In this document: positions 1 through 10,575 of the stretch, one piece after another
How the letters are laid out: every line of letters begins with the position of its first letter
Numbering within the stretch: position 1 is the first letter of the stretch
Assembly: GCF_000939975.1 (NCBI RefSeq)
Contig: NZ_LK391969.1
Span: forward strand, 1,313,412-1,377,411
Direction of reading: 5' to 3'
Origin: Pseudomonas saudimassiliensis
Lineage (GTDB): Bacteria > Pseudomonadota > Gammaproteobacteria > Pseudomonadales > Pseudomonadaceae
DNA length: 64,000 nt
The notes under the pieces: model-generated
Told to the model about the DNA's origin: nothing
Database searches by the model: none
Seen by the model: the letters and a program-made list of their open reading frames with translations, nothing else
Position numbers and translations under genes: made by a program

Positions 1-1090
1 TGGCGACCGGGGCGGGCAAGTCGTCGTCCCTGGGTGTCGTGGCGTTCGGCAGCGGAGCGCTGGGAGCCGCCGGGGACGTGGCCGGCCAGGCCGGCTCGGC
101 GTCCGGATCCTGGCCGATACGCTCCAGCGTATTGGTCGCCTCATCACCGGGCATCTGCAGGACCAGCTCATCCTCACCGGTGACGTCCACCGTAGCAGGC
201 TGGCCAGGTAGATTGATCACCGCGCGGGTGGGCTCGGGCTCATCGCCCCCCATCATCCAGGCGAGGGCGACGCCGGCGCCGACCAGCACCAGCGCGACGA
301 TGGAGCGCAGGGGCAGTGCCGGACCCTTGCGTCCACGGGCGGCCACCGGCCGTACCGGCTCGATGGCGTCGATCATCACCTGCTTGGCCACCTCGTTGAT
401 GGCGCCCGGCCAGCCACCACTTTCCCGGTGAATCTCGCTGATCTGCTCATCATCCAGCAGCTCGATACCCTGCCCGGCCGCTTCCAGTCGCTGCCCCAGA
501 TAGTCACGGGTCTCCTCCAGATTGAACGGGGCCAGATCTATCAGCTGCAGCCAGACCCGATCCGCCGGCATATCAACCTGGTCGAGCAGACCAGCAATGC
601 TTTCATCGGCGAATAGAAATACCCGCGGCGCAGCCCGCCCGCCCGACTGGCTCAGATCCGCCAGCAGCTGCACGGACTCGCTGCTCAGGCAATGCGCATC
701 ATCCACCACCAGATACAGCTGCATGCCCGTGGCGTGCAACTGCTCGGCGCGCTCACGCAGCCCGCGAATATCCGTGACATTCAGCGCCTGACAGAGAAAG
801 CGCGTCAGCGCCGGCGCCTCGCTGATTTCGCGTCCCGAGGTGACGACGCACTGCACATTGTCCTTGTTGCAGCTGGCCACCAGCGCCTGGCGCAACAGCG
901 TCTTGCCCGCCCCCGCAGGCCCCACCACGACCTGCACCTGCTCGGAGAAATGCGCCATATGGTGCAGCTGCGCCAGCACCGGCTTGCGCTTGGGGGTGAA
1001 GAAGCGAAAACCCGGGGTACGTCCCGCGAAGGGATCGTGGTCCAGCTGATAGTGACTCAGAAAATCGTCGGTTGCGCTCAAGTCGCTCAT
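1..1090 (-). CDS. damX: DamX-like ATPase/SPOR cell-division protein (3' end outside window)
   Basis: The frame is open from an ATG at 1090 to the left edge, about 363 codons, so the C-terminus is missing. The N-terminal half is an AAA-type ATPase domain with a Walker A motif GPAGAGKT at about residues 57-64 and an acidic Walker B-like LVVDDAH. A single membrane segment (IVALVLVGAGVALAWMM) follows at about residue 255, and then a Pro/Ala-rich periplasmic stretch. DamX proteins of this type carry a septum-targeting SPOR domain at the C-terminus, which would lie beyond the edge. The gene begins 23 bp after the aroB stop, the usual order aroK-aroB-damX in gamma-proteobacteria. Identity is from domain order plus context; the SPOR domain itself is not seen. 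Confidence 0.88.
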   Translation of the reverse strand, partial: MSDLSATDDFLSHYQLDHDPFAGRTPGFRFFTPKRKPVLAQLHHMAHFSEQVQVVVGPAGAGKTLLRQALVASCNKDNVQCVVTSGREISEAPALTRFLCQALNVTDIRGLRERAEQLHATGMQLYLVVDDAHCLSSESVQLLADLSQSGGRAAPRVFLFADESIAGLLDQVDMPADRVWLQLIDLAPFNLEETRDYLGQRLEAAGQGIELLDDEQISEIHRESGGWPGAINEVAKQVMIDAIEPVRPVAARGRKGPALPLRSIVALVLVGAGVALAWMMGGDEPEPTRAVINLPGQPATVDVTGEDELVLQMPGDEATNTLERIGQDPDAEPAWPATSPAAPSAPLPNATTPRDDDLPAPVA

Positions 1091-1113
1091 ATTCACTTCC
1101 GGTTGGTCATTCA

Positions 1114-2190
1114 TCAGCCAGCCGCCGCCAACACGGAGCGCAGCGTCTGGTTATCAAAGTCGGCGGTCACCACCGCCTCGCCCAGACGCTTGAGCAGCAC
1201 CAGGCGCAGCTGGCCGTCCAGCACCTTCTTGTCCACTGCCATCAACCGCGTGAAGTCCGCGGCAGCCATGTTCGGCGGTGGGGCGGTCGGCAAGCCGGCG
1301 GCGCCGATCAACGCGGTGCCGCGCTGCTGCTGCGCAGCGCTGATCCAGCCCAGGGCAGCGGACAGCTGCAATGCCATGACCATGCCGGCCCCTACCGCTT
1401 CCCCATGCAGCCAGGTGCCGTAGCCCTGGTGGGCTTCAATCGCATGGCCGAAGGTATGGCCAAAGTTGAGAATGGCCCGCACCCCGCCTTCTCGCTCATC
1501 GGCAGCAACGACCTCAGCCTTGATCGCGCAGGAGCGGGCGATGGCTGCGGTCACCAACGACGGCTCCAGGGCGAGCAGGCCCGCCATGTTCTGCTCGAGC
1601 CAGTCGAGGAAGGCCTCATCGCGGATCAGGCCGTACTTGATGATCTCTGCCAGCCCCGCGCTGACCTCACGGTCCGGCAGCGTGCGCAGACTGTCGGTAT
1701 CAATGAGCACTGCCTTGGGCTGGTAGAAAGCGCCAATCATGTTCTTGCCGGCGGGATGGTTGATCCCGGTCTTGCCGCCCACCGAGGAATCCACCTGGGA
1801 CAGCAAGGTGGTGGGAATCTGGATGAAGTCCACGCCACGCTGATAACAGGCCGCGGCAAAGCCGGTCATGTCGCCGATCACCCCGCCACCGAGGGCAATC
1901 AGGGTGGTGCGCCGGTCATGGCGGGCGCCGAGCAGGGCGTCAAAGATCTGCTGCAGGGTAGCCCAGTTCTTGAATGCCTCGCCGGTCGGCAATACCACCG
2001 GCAGGACCTTATAGTCGGCCAAGGTGCGGATCAGGCGATCGAGATACAGGGGCGCGACGGTGTCGTCGGTAACGATACAGACCTGGCGGCCGGCGATATG
2101 GGGAGCCAGCAGCTCCACACGATCCAATAGCCCGCTGCCAATATGAATGGGGTAACTGCGATCATCGAGATTAACGGTCAGTTGCTGCAT
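1114..2190 (-). CDS. aroB: 3-dehydroquinate synthase
   Basis: Cyclises DAHP to 3-dehydroquinate, the second step of the shikimate pathway; cytosolic, NAD- and metal-dependent. I start it at the ATG at 2190 ([15 protein letters not shown]), which has AGGGAGAG just upstream; a longer frame to 2247 has no comparable ribosome site. The 358-residue product has the usual length. Family signatures are visible: the nucleotide-binding [30 protein letters not shown], and the metal-ligand region around GHTFGHAIE. It lies between aroK and damX on the same strand and is probably co-transcribed with them and the pil genes upstream. Confidence 0.97.
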   Translation of the reverse strand: MQQLTVNLDDRSYPIHIGSGLLDRVELLAPHIAGRQVCIVTDDTVAPLYLDRLIRTLADYKVLPVVLPTGEAFKNWATLQQIFDALLGARHDRRTTLIALGGGVIGDMTGFAAACYQRGVDFIQIPTTLLSQVDSSVGGKTGINHPAGKNMIGAFYQPKAVLIDTDSLRTLPDREVSAGLAEIIKYGLIRDEAFLDWLEQNMAGLLALEPSLVTAAIARSCAIKAEVVAADEREGGVRAILNFGHTFGHAIEAHQGYGTWLHGEAVGAGMVMALQLSAALGWISAAQQQRGTALIGAAGLPTAPPPNMAAADFTRLMAVDKKVLDGQLRLVLLKRLGEAVVTADFDNQTLRSVLAAAG

Positions 2191-2279
2191 GAAACTCTCC
2201 CTGGTAACCCGCCAAGGATACATCAGTCCCGATACCGGCGCATGCAACGCACGATGCCAAATAAAACGGCCCGCCGGCG

Positions 2280-2795
2280 TTAATCCAGATCGCGTTCCAG
2301 CTGGTGCATGATGGTATTGACCACGACCTTGGGCCCGCGCTGGTCGGTATCGATGGTGAGGTGGGCAATTTCCCGGTACAGGGGATCGCGACGAGCCATG
2401 AGCTCGCGCAATACCTTTTCCGGATCGGGCGTCTGCAACAGGGGGCGCTGGCGGTCCTTGCTGGTGCGCTGCAGTTGCTGGTCCACGCTGGTGCGCAGGT
2501 AGACCACCAGACCGTTATCGGCCAGTGCCCGGCGATTGGCTTCGCGCATGACCACTCCGCCGCCGGTGGCGAGAACGATACCCCGTTCCTGCACCAGTTC
2601 GGCAATCATGGATTCTTCACGCTGACGAAAGCCCTCTTCCCCCTCCACATCGAAGATCCAGGGAATATCGGCTCCGGTCTTGGCTTCGATTTCCCGGTCC
2701 GAGTCCTTGAAGGGATATCTGAGCTCCTTGGCAAGCAGGCGCCCGATGGTGCTTTTTCCTGCACCCATCGGGCCTACTAGAAAGACATTACGCAA
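2280..2795 (-). CDS. aroK: Shikimate kinase I
   Basis: Phosphorylates shikimate at O3 using ATP in aromatic amino acid synthesis. The 171-residue protein starts [19 protein letters not shown], so the P-loop GPMGAGKS lies at residues 8-15. The shikimate-binding DSDREIE and the GGGVV motif ([10 protein letters not shown]) follow, and the LID arginine region is seen in KDRQRPLL. It begins 5 bp after the pilQ stop, so translation is probably coupled to the pilus operon. The pilMNOPQ-aroK-aroB order is typical of Pseudomonas and relatives. Confidence 0.97.
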   Translation of the reverse strand: MRNVFLVGPMGAGKSTIGRLLAKELRYPFKDSDREIEAKTGADIPWIFDVEGEEGFRQREESMIAELVQERGIVLATGGGVVMREANRRALADNGLVVYLRTSVDQQLQRTSKDRQRPLLQTPDPEKVLRELMARRDPLYREIAHLTIDTDQRGPKVVVNTIMHQLERDLD

Positions 2796-2800
2796 CGCGG

Positions 2801-5050
2801 TTACCTGGCAAGGCTGATGGCTCCGTTATTGATGATGCGCGGAGTCAGGAACACCAGCAGCTCGGTCTTGCTTTCGTAACTGAGGTCACGTCGGAAGGCT
2901 CGGCCGACCACTGGAAGGTCCCCGAGGAAGGGTACCTTCTCCTGGCTCTTCTGCGATTCACTGGAGAATACACCACCAATGACAATGGTTTCACCATCGG
3001 CCACCAGAATCTTGGCATTGACCTCATTCTTGCGAATGGTCGGCACACCGTTGACCTGGTTGGTGAAGTCGGGCTCATCCTTGGTCACGATGACTTCCAT
3101 GATCACCTGGTTGTCCGGGGTGATCTGCGGGGTCACCTCAAGCGACAGCACCGCTTCGGCAAAGGCCGTGGTGGTGGCGCCGCTGGAGCTGGCTTCCTGG
3201 TAGGGAATCTCCGACCCTCTGAGGATCTTGGCGGTTTCCTTGTCGGAGGTAACCACCTTGGGCTGCGAAATAATCTCGCCGTTACCGGTGCTCTCCATCG
3301 CCGACAGTTGCAGGTCAAGGATGGCGTTGTCGGTGATGAAACCGATGCCGATACCGGAGGTGGCGCCCGCTACGCCCATGTCGACGAAGGGAATATTCAA
3401 CGGAATTTCCGGAATCCCCATGAAGCCAGCGGTGACGTCCTGCACGGTTTCAGTGCGTACTTCCTGCTCCCCGGTGACCGGATTGGTGTAAACGTACTCA
3501 CGCTCGCGCGGATTGGGGTTGTCGACAATATTCATCCGTGACTGAGGGTTCTGACCATAAGCATTGAACCGGCTGCCCAGGTTGACGTTACCCCCCCAGC
3601 GCACGCCCAGCGCCTTGTCGAAACCGACGTTGGCTTCGACGATGCGCGCCTCGATCATGACCTGACGTACCGGGATGTCCAGTTGGGTGACGATGCGGCG
3701 CAGTTCATCCAGCTTGTCCTGGGTTTCCAGGGCAATGATGCTATTGGTGCGATCATCCACTGTGATCGATCCACGCTGCTCACCCTCGCCCGCGGTGACC
3801 GAGGCGAACAGGGTGGCGATGTCGGAGGCCTTGGCATAGTTCACCTGGATCAGCTCACGGCGCAGCGGCGCCAGCTCGGCGATCTGCTTCTGGGATTCCA
3901 GCTCCTGGCGTTCGCGGGCGGCGATCTCTTCAGCGGGTGCGACCAGCAGCACGTTACCGATCTGACGCTTGTCCAGACCCTTGGTTTTCAACACCAGGTC
4001 CAGCGCCTGGTCCCAGGGCACATTTTGCAACCGCAGGGTGATACTGCCCTGCACCGTGTCACTGGCCACCAGGTTGAGGTCGGTGAAGTCAGCGATCAGC
4101 TGCAGGACCGAACGCACTTCGATGTCCTGGAAGTTGAGTGACAGTTTCTCGCCGGAATAGGAGAAGGTGTCGGCGCGGCGCTGTTCAACCTCGGTACGGC
4201 TCAACGGCTTGAAGCTGACGATCAGCCGGCTGTCGGCCTGGTATACCAGGTGCTCGAAGAAGCCGCTGGGCTCGATGGCGATGGTGGTGTCATTGCCGGA
4301 GCTGCTGGCGCTGACGAAATTAACCGGGGTGGCGAAGTCCTTGACGTCCAGGCGTACCCGCAGCTCGTCCGGCAGGCTGGTGTTGGGGAAGTTCAGCCGC
4401 ACGCGGCCGCCCTGCTCCTGCACATCCACGCGGATCGACGGATCGGACAGGTCGACGATGACATTGCCTTCACCCTGCTCGCCGCGCTGGAAGTCCAGGC
4501 TGCGAATGGCCGGACCGCTGGATACGGCTGCCGGGTTGCCCACAGCGGGCTGGTCACTGCTGCGCCAGTTGTTGGCGGAGACCTGGGCGGGGGCACTCGC
4601 GGTTGCCGGGGCGGCCGCCGCATAACCCGGCGCCTGATCGGCGCCGACCAGGATAAACAGATTGTTGCCTTCAATCCGGGTGGTATAGGGCGCCAGGTCG
4701 GTCAGATTGATGATCAGGCGGGTGCGGTCGTTGGCCTCCACCACGGTCAGGCTGCGCGCGTTGCCCAGCCCGAGTTCGCGCGAGCGCTCACCCAGCTTGT
4801 TCTTGACGCCGGGCAGATCAATGGCGATCCGCGCCGGCTGGTCAATGGTGTAGCCCTTGGGGGCAGCAGCAACCGGCTCGTCGAAGGACAGTTTGAGTTC
4901 TACCCGCTCGCCAGGCAGTGAAGCCACATCGAGACGTTCAAGGTCGGCCGCCAGAACCAGCGGGCTGAGCAGCGCAAGCACGGCTGCGAATGAAAACTTC
5001 CTGGTTAGAGGCATTTGATTGCGTTCCACGCGTGACTGTTTACAGTTCAT
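2801..5050 (-). CDS. pilQ: Type IV pilus secretin PilQ
   Basis: Forms the multimeric outer-membrane channel through which the type IV pilus is extruded. The 749-residue product has a signal peptide (hydrophobic stretch [14 protein letters not shown]), two N-terminal AMIN domains that bind peptidoglycan (about residues 40-140 and 185-285), a secretin STN/N0 domain starting near [15 protein letters not shown], an N1 domain, and a C-terminal secretin beta-barrel with [16 protein letters not shown] and the closing [15 protein letters not shown]. Two starts are possible: ATG 5050 has AGGGAGAG about 8 bases upstream; ATG 5014 (MPLTRKF) gives a more ordinary signal peptide but a weak ribosome site. 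It is the last pil gene of a five-gene cluster. Confidence 0.97.
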   Translation of the reverse strand: MNCKQSRVERNQMPLTRKFSFAAVLALLSPLVLAADLERLDVASLPGERVELKLSFDEPVAAAPKGYTIDQPARIAIDLPGVKNKLGERSRELGLGNARSLTVVEANDRTRLIINLTDLAPYTTRIEGNNLFILVGADQAPGYAAAAPATASAPAQVSANNWRSSDQPAVGNPAAVSSGPAIRSLDFQRGEQGEGNVIVDLSDPSIRVDVQEQGGRVRLNFPNTSLPDELRVRLDVKDFATPVNFVSASSSGNDTTIAIEPSGFFEHLVYQADSRLIVSFKPLSRTEVEQRRADTFSYSGEKLSLNFQDIEVRSVLQLIADFTDLNLVASDTVQGSITLRLQNVPWDQALDLVLKTKGLDKRQIGNVLLVAPAEEIAARERQELESQKQIAELAPLRRELIQVNYAKASDIATLFASVTAGEGEQRGSITVDDRTNSIIALETQDKLDELRRIVTQLDIPVRQVMIEARIVEANVGFDKALGVRWGGNVNLGSRFNAYGQNPQSRMNIVDNPNPREREYVYTNPVTGEQEVRTETVQDVTAGFMGIPEIPLNIPFVDMGVAGATSGIGIGFITDNAILDLQLSAMESTGNGEIISQPKVVTSDKETAKILRGSEIPYQEASSSGATTTAFAEAVLSLEVTPQITPDNQVIMEVIVTKDEPDFTNQVNGVPTIRKNEVNAKILVADGETIVIGGVFSSESQKSQEKVPFLGDLPVVGRAFRRDLSYESKTELLVFLTPRIINNGAISLAR

Positions 5051-5071
5051 GTTATCTCTCCCTGGTTGACC

Positions 5072-5602
5072 TTATCCGCGCTCAGGCAAGCTGAGTGTGC
5101 GCGGCCGCTCCAACCAACCACCTTCCCCGTCCGGGACTATCTCAACCACATCGACACGCCCTTCTTCGATGCTGGTCACCCGACCGTGGTTACGGCCCAG
5201 ATAATCACCGACCTTGACCCTGTGGACGCTTCCTGCGCCACGAATAAGTGCCTGCATGCCCTGGCTGTTGCTCAGCACGCCGACCATCTCGAACCCTTCG
5301 ATATTGAAGCCCTCGAGGAACTGCCTGACCCGGTTCTCGTCCGGCTTGATATCCTGCGAACCCTTTTGCCGCTGCGTCAGGTCGATACGCACCGGCGGCT
5401 GGAAGGGGCTGCGCAGGGAGGATGCACTGTAGGTGAAGGCCTCATAGGGCTTGAACCGCGGCAGCGGCTCGATCTTGCCGGCCGGACGCGCCCGGGTTTC
5501 CTCCATGAAGGCCTGCAGATCGCTGAAGTCATTGCCACCGCAGCCGCCCAGGAGCAGCGCACCGACCATGACCAGACCCGAGACGGGCTTGAACATGCTC
5601 AT
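5072..5602 (-). CDS. pilP: Type IV pilus inner-membrane alignment lipoprotein PilP
   Basis: PilP is the lipoprotein that links the PilN/PilO inner-membrane complex to the PilQ secretin. The 176-residue product has a short hydrophobic leader ending in the lipobox LLLGGC, so Cys 21 would be lipidated. A Pro-rich linker with PFQPP follows, and then the beta-sandwich domain containing the GDYLGRNHGRV motif. Its ATG overlaps the pilO stop by four bases (ATGA), which indicates coupled translation, and pilQ follows after about 21 bp. Confidence 0.95.
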   Translation of the reverse strand: MSMFKPVSGLVMVGALLLGGCGGNDFSDLQAFMEETRARPAGKIEPLPRFKPYEAFTYSASSLRSPFQPPVRIDLTQRQKGSQDIKPDENRVRQFLEGFNIEGFEMVGVLSNSQGMQALIRGAGSVHRVKVGDYLGRNHGRVTSIEEGRVDVVEIVPDGEGGWLERPRTLSLPERG

Positions 5603-6222
5603 GGCTGCTCCTCCGCATCGTGATAGCGATAGGTTCTGGCCAGGATGTTCATCTTCAGCAGGTCGGGATTGCCGGCGCTGACCGGCGCGATATCGAAGTC
5701 ATGCAGCGTCACGATCCGCGGCAAGCCAGCCACGCTGCTGACGAAGGTAGCGATGTCGTGGTAGTTGCCCTGCACCACGATACGAATCGGCAGCTCGATA
5801 TAGAACTGCTGGGCCACCTCGGGCTGCAGGGTGATGGATTCGAACTCGAGACCGCTGTTCAGCCCCATCTGGGTAATGTCTTCCAGCAGGCCGGGCACCT
5901 CGGTGTCGCTGGGCAGTTGCTTGAGCAGGGTGCCGAAACGCTCCTCGATTTCGACCAGTTGCTCCTTATAGGCTTCCAGGTTGGCCGCCTTGAAGGACTT
6001 ATCGGCAAACTCCTTGCGCAGCGCCACTTCATCACGCTCGGTACGCTCCAGGTTTGCCTGCAGATCCTTCAAGTGGAAGTGATAACCGAGAAACAACAGT
6101 ACGGCGAATAGCAACACACCGACGATAACCTTCAACGCCCCGGGCCATGAGCCCATGTTGTTGAAGTCGAGGTCGTTGATATCGACCTTCTTCAGACTTT
6201 CCATGGATTGAGCAAAACTCAT
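5599..6222 (-). CDS. pilO: Type IV pilus assembly protein PilO
   Basis: A bitopic inner-membrane protein that pairs with PilN to build the alignment subcomplex between the motor platform and the secretin. The 207-residue sequence has a short cytoplasmic N-terminus, one membrane segment at about residues 30-48 (VIVGVLLFAVLLFLGY), a coiled-coil stretch rich in E/K/L, and a C-terminal ferredoxin-like domain. It overlaps pilN by four bases upstream and pilP by four bases downstream, so the three genes form a tightly coupled set. Confidence 0.95.
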   Translation of the reverse strand: MSFAQSMESLKKVDINDLDFNNMGSWPGALKVIVGVLLFAVLLFLGYHFHLKDLQANLERTERDEVALRKEFADKSFKAANLEAYKEQLVEIEERFGTLLKQLPSDTEVPGLLEDITQMGLNSGLEFESITLQPEVAQQFYIELPIRIVVQGNYHDIATFVSSVAGLPRIVTLHDFDIAPVSAGNPDLLKMNILARTYRYHDAEEQP

Positions 6223-6796
6223 TGCTGCTGTTCTCCCTCAGCGGCTGGCGCACCCGGCTCGGTCTGACGAACCGACATCTCGAATACGTTGGCCTGATCC
6301 AAAGCTCCCTGGGTGACGGCCTTCACGGCAGTCAGGTTCGGCGTGGTCAGCCAATCCGAGGCATCCATCTGACGCATGAGGTTGGATACCCGGCTGTTCG
6401 ACTCCGCTCCACCCTTGATACTGATCACCGGCCCCTTCATATCCACCGAAGTGAAGTACACGCCCTCCGGCAGGGTCCGCGCCAGTTCGTCGAACACGCG
6501 CACAATGATCGGACGGTTACCCTGCAGGTCCTGGATGATCTTCATCCGGTCCAGCAACTGGGTACGCCGCGCCTGCAGCTGTTCGATTTCCTTGATCCGC
6601 CCATCCAGCAGGCTGATTTCCTTGCGCAGGAAGTCATTGCGGGCATTCTGCTGGTCGATCTTGCCGTTGAGGTTGCGGTCGCCGAGAAAGATCAGCAGAC
6701 CGGCAAACAGCACAATGAGGACCAAAATGCTGATGAACTGTTTCTTGCGCTCTTCCCTGAGCTGCTCGCGCCAGGGCAACAGGTTAATGCGAGCCA

Positions 6797-6797
<1 letters not shown>
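6219..6797 (-). CDS. pilN: Type IV pilus assembly protein PilN
   Basis: The N-terminus MARINLLPWREQLREER carries the conserved INLLPWR motif by which PilN docks to cytoplasmic PilM. One membrane segment follows at about residues 22-40 (FISILVLIVLFAGLLIF), then a coiled coil and a periplasmic ferredoxin-like domain; 192 residues in all. The start overlaps the pilM stop (TAATG) and its end overlaps pilO. In the known assembly PilM-PilN-PilO-PilP connects the cytoplasmic motor to PilQ. Confidence 0.96.
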
Positions 6798-8046
<1,249 letters not shown>

Positions 8047-10446
8047 ATGCGTTTTCTAATTATTCTATTCTGGTTGCTGGTCGCCATTGCCAGTGCTCCG
8101 CTACTGGCCATCAGTGGCGTCGCCCTGTATCTCAGTCCGACCTTACCAGACGTAGATACACTGCGTGATGTCAAATTGCAAACTCCTTTGCGGATTTATA
8201 GCGCAGACCGCAAACTGATCGCCGAATTCGGGGAAATGCGCCGCCTGCCGATCACGTTTGACCAGGTCCCGCAGGGGTTCATCGATGCCATTCTGGCCGC
8301 CGAGGATGATAACTTTCTCAACCATCATGGGGTAGATCCCATGAGCCTGTTGCGCGCCACTTCCGAACTGCTCAGCACCGGTCAGATCCAGACCGGCGGC
8401 AGTACCATTACCATGCAGGTGGCAAAGAATTACTTCCTCAGCAGTGAGCGGGTCTTCTCACGCAAGCTCAACGAAATTCTGCTGGCATTGCAGATTGAAC
8501 GCAACCTCAGCAAGCGGGAAATTTTCGAGCTCTATGTGAACAAGATCTACCTGGGCAATCGCGCCTACGGGATCGAGGCCGCGGCCCATGTCTACTATGG
8601 CAAGCCGATTGCCGAGTTGCCGCTGGCGGAGCTGGCGATGATCGCCGGGCTGCCCAAGGCGCCCTCTGCCTACAACCCGGTCGCCAACCCCGAGCGCGCC
8701 CGCATTCGCCGCGACTGGATCCTGCAGCGCATGTTGCAGCTGGGCAGTATCGACCAGGCCGCCTATGACGAGGCCATCGCCGCCCCGATCACCGCGCGCA
8801 ACCATGGCGCCAATCCCGAACTCGAGGCGCCCTACGTAGCCGAAATGGCGCGCCTGGAGATGCTCGAGCGCTTCGGTACCAACGCCTATATCGATGGCTA
8901 CCACGTATATACCGCGGTCGACAGCAAACTGCAGACGCTGGCCAACCAGTCCCTGCGCGCCGGGCTGATGACCTATGACCAGCGCCACGGCTATCGCGGC
9001 CCGGAAGCGCGCCACCCGGAGGCCACACCGGAGCAATGGCAGCAGGTGCTGCGGTCCCAGCGCAGCATGGGCGGCCTGCGGCCCGCCATTGTCAGCGAGG
9101 TGGGCCCGGAGTCGGTCAGCGTGATACTGCGCAACGGCGAGCGCGGCACCATCAGCTGGGAAGCCATGCGCTGGGCGCGCCCCTACCTGAGCGCCAACAG
9201 CATGGGACCGAACCCGCGCAAGCCCGCTGACGTGTTGCAGCGCGGCGACCTGATCCGGGTACAACCGCTGGATCAGGAGGACCAGTACAAGCTGGCGCAA
9301 ATCCCCCAGGCGCAGAGCGCCCTGGTGGTGCTGTCCCCGGAGACCGGCGCCATCCAGGCATTGACCGGCGGCTTCTCCTTTGTCCAGAGCAACTACAACC
9401 GGGTAACCCAGGCGCGCCGCCAGCCCGGCTCCTCGTTCAAGCCGTTCCTCTACAGCGCGGCGCTGGATCATGGCTACACCCCGGCCAGCCTGGTCAACGA
9501 TGCGCCCCTGGTCTTCAGCGATGGTACCCAGGGCGATGACTGGCGCCCACGCAACTCCAGTGGCGACTTCCTCGGCCCGATCCGCCTGCGCGAAGCCTTC
9601 TATCGTTCGCGCAACCTGGTATCCATCCGCCTGATGCGGGACATCGGCATCGACGAGTCGCTGACCTATATGGAACGTTTCGGCTTCAATCGGGATGAGC
9701 TGCCGCGTAACCTCTCCGCCTCGCTCGGCACCCCGGAGCTGACGCCTCTGCAGATTGCCACGGGCTACGCGGTGATCGCCAACGGCGGCCACGCGGTCAG
9801 GCCCTGGCTGATCGAACGCATCGAGAACAGCGAACATCAGGTAATCGATTTTGCCCGCCCGGCGGTGGTGCCTGCCGTGCAGGAGCAAGAACAGCGGCGC
9901 ATCGACGCCTATGTCGGCCTGACGCCCGGCCAGACGCCACCGCTGGCCCAGGTCGCCGAGCAGGTGATCGACCCGCGCACCACCTACCAGCTGACCAGCA
10001 TGCTCAAGGACGTGATCAACCGTGGCACTGGGGCCCGCGCCCGCTCCCTGGAGCGCAGCGATCTGGGCGGCAAGACCGGTACCACCAACGACCAGAAGGA
10101 TGGCTGGTTCGCCGGTTTCAATGGCGATCATGTCGCCGCCGTATGGGTCGGCTTCGACCAGCCCGCGACCCTCGGCCGCCGGGAGTATGGCGGCACCACC
10201 GCCCTGCCGATCTGGATGGATTTCATGGCCGGAGCCCTCGAAGGCAAGCCCGAGCATGATCTGGAACAACCCGAAGGGCTGATGGTGACCCGTATCGATC
10301 CGCTGACCGGACGCAGTGCCCGGCCCGGCACCCCGGGGGCATACCTGGAGATATTCAAGGAAGAGGACATCCCGCCCCCGGCCAGCGAACTGGATGCCGG
10401 CGGCTATAGCAGTGATGGCGGCATCACCCCGCTGGAGCTGTTCTGA
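8047..10446 (+). CDS. ponA: Penicillin-binding protein 1A (bifunctional transglycosylase/transpeptidase)
   Basis: Class A PBP that polymerises and cross-links peptidoglycan, anchored in the inner membrane. The 799-residue product has an N-terminal membrane anchor (residues 2-28), a glycosyltransferase 51 domain with the catalytic EDDNF and GGSTITMQVAKN motifs, an OB-like insert, and a transpeptidase domain with the SSFK active-site serine (PGSSFKPFLYS), the SRN triad (SRNLVS) and the KTGTT motif near residue 675. Length and ending (TPLELF) fit Pseudomonas PBP1A. It reads away from pilM, the usual arrangement. The ribosome site is weak (see the preceding region). Confidence 0.97.
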   Translation: MRFLIILFWLLVAIASAPLLAISGVALYLSPTLPDVDTLRDVKLQTPLRIYSADRKLIAEFGEMRRLPITFDQVPQGFIDAILAAEDDNFLNHHGVDPMSLLRATSELLSTGQIQTGGSTITMQVAKNYFLSSERVFSRKLNEILLALQIERNLSKREIFELYVNKIYLGNRAYGIEAAAHVYYGKPIAELPLAELAMIAGLPKAPSAYNPVANPERARIRRDWILQRMLQLGSIDQAAYDEAIAAPITARNHGANPELEAPYVAEMARLEMLERFGTNAYIDGYHVYTAVDSKLQTLANQSLRAGLMTYDQRHGYRGPEARHPEATPEQWQQVLRSQRSMGGLRPAIVSEVGPESVSVILRNGERGTISWEAMRWARPYLSANSMGPNPRKPADVLQRGDLIRVQPLDQEDQYKLAQIPQAQSALVVLSPETGAIQALTGGFSFVQSNYNRVTQARRQPGSSFKPFLYSAALDHGYTPASLVNDAPLVFSDGTQGDDWRPRNSSGDFLGPIRLREAFYRSRNLVSIRLMRDIGIDESLTYMERFGFNRDELPRNLSASLGTPELTPLQIATGYAVIANGGHAVRPWLIERIENSEHQVIDFARPAVVPAVQEQEQRRIDAYVGLTPGQTPPLAQVAEQVIDPRTTYQLTSMLKDVINRGTGARARSLERSDLGGKTGTTNDQKDGWFAGFNGDHVAAVWVGFDQPATLGRREYGGTTALPIWMDFMAGALEGKPEHDLEQPEGLMVTRIDPLTGRSARPGTPGAYLEIFKEEDIPPPASELDAGGYSSDGGITPLELF

Positions 10447-10575
10447 CCGCAGCGCTGCGGCCTCCGCTATAAACATCGGTACTGTCCCGCCATTCGCCAC
10501 GGCAAGCTTGCTGCTTTTGCCGCCGAACCGCTCTACTCTGACCTGCCACCAACAAGAACAAGGCAGGTGTCGATC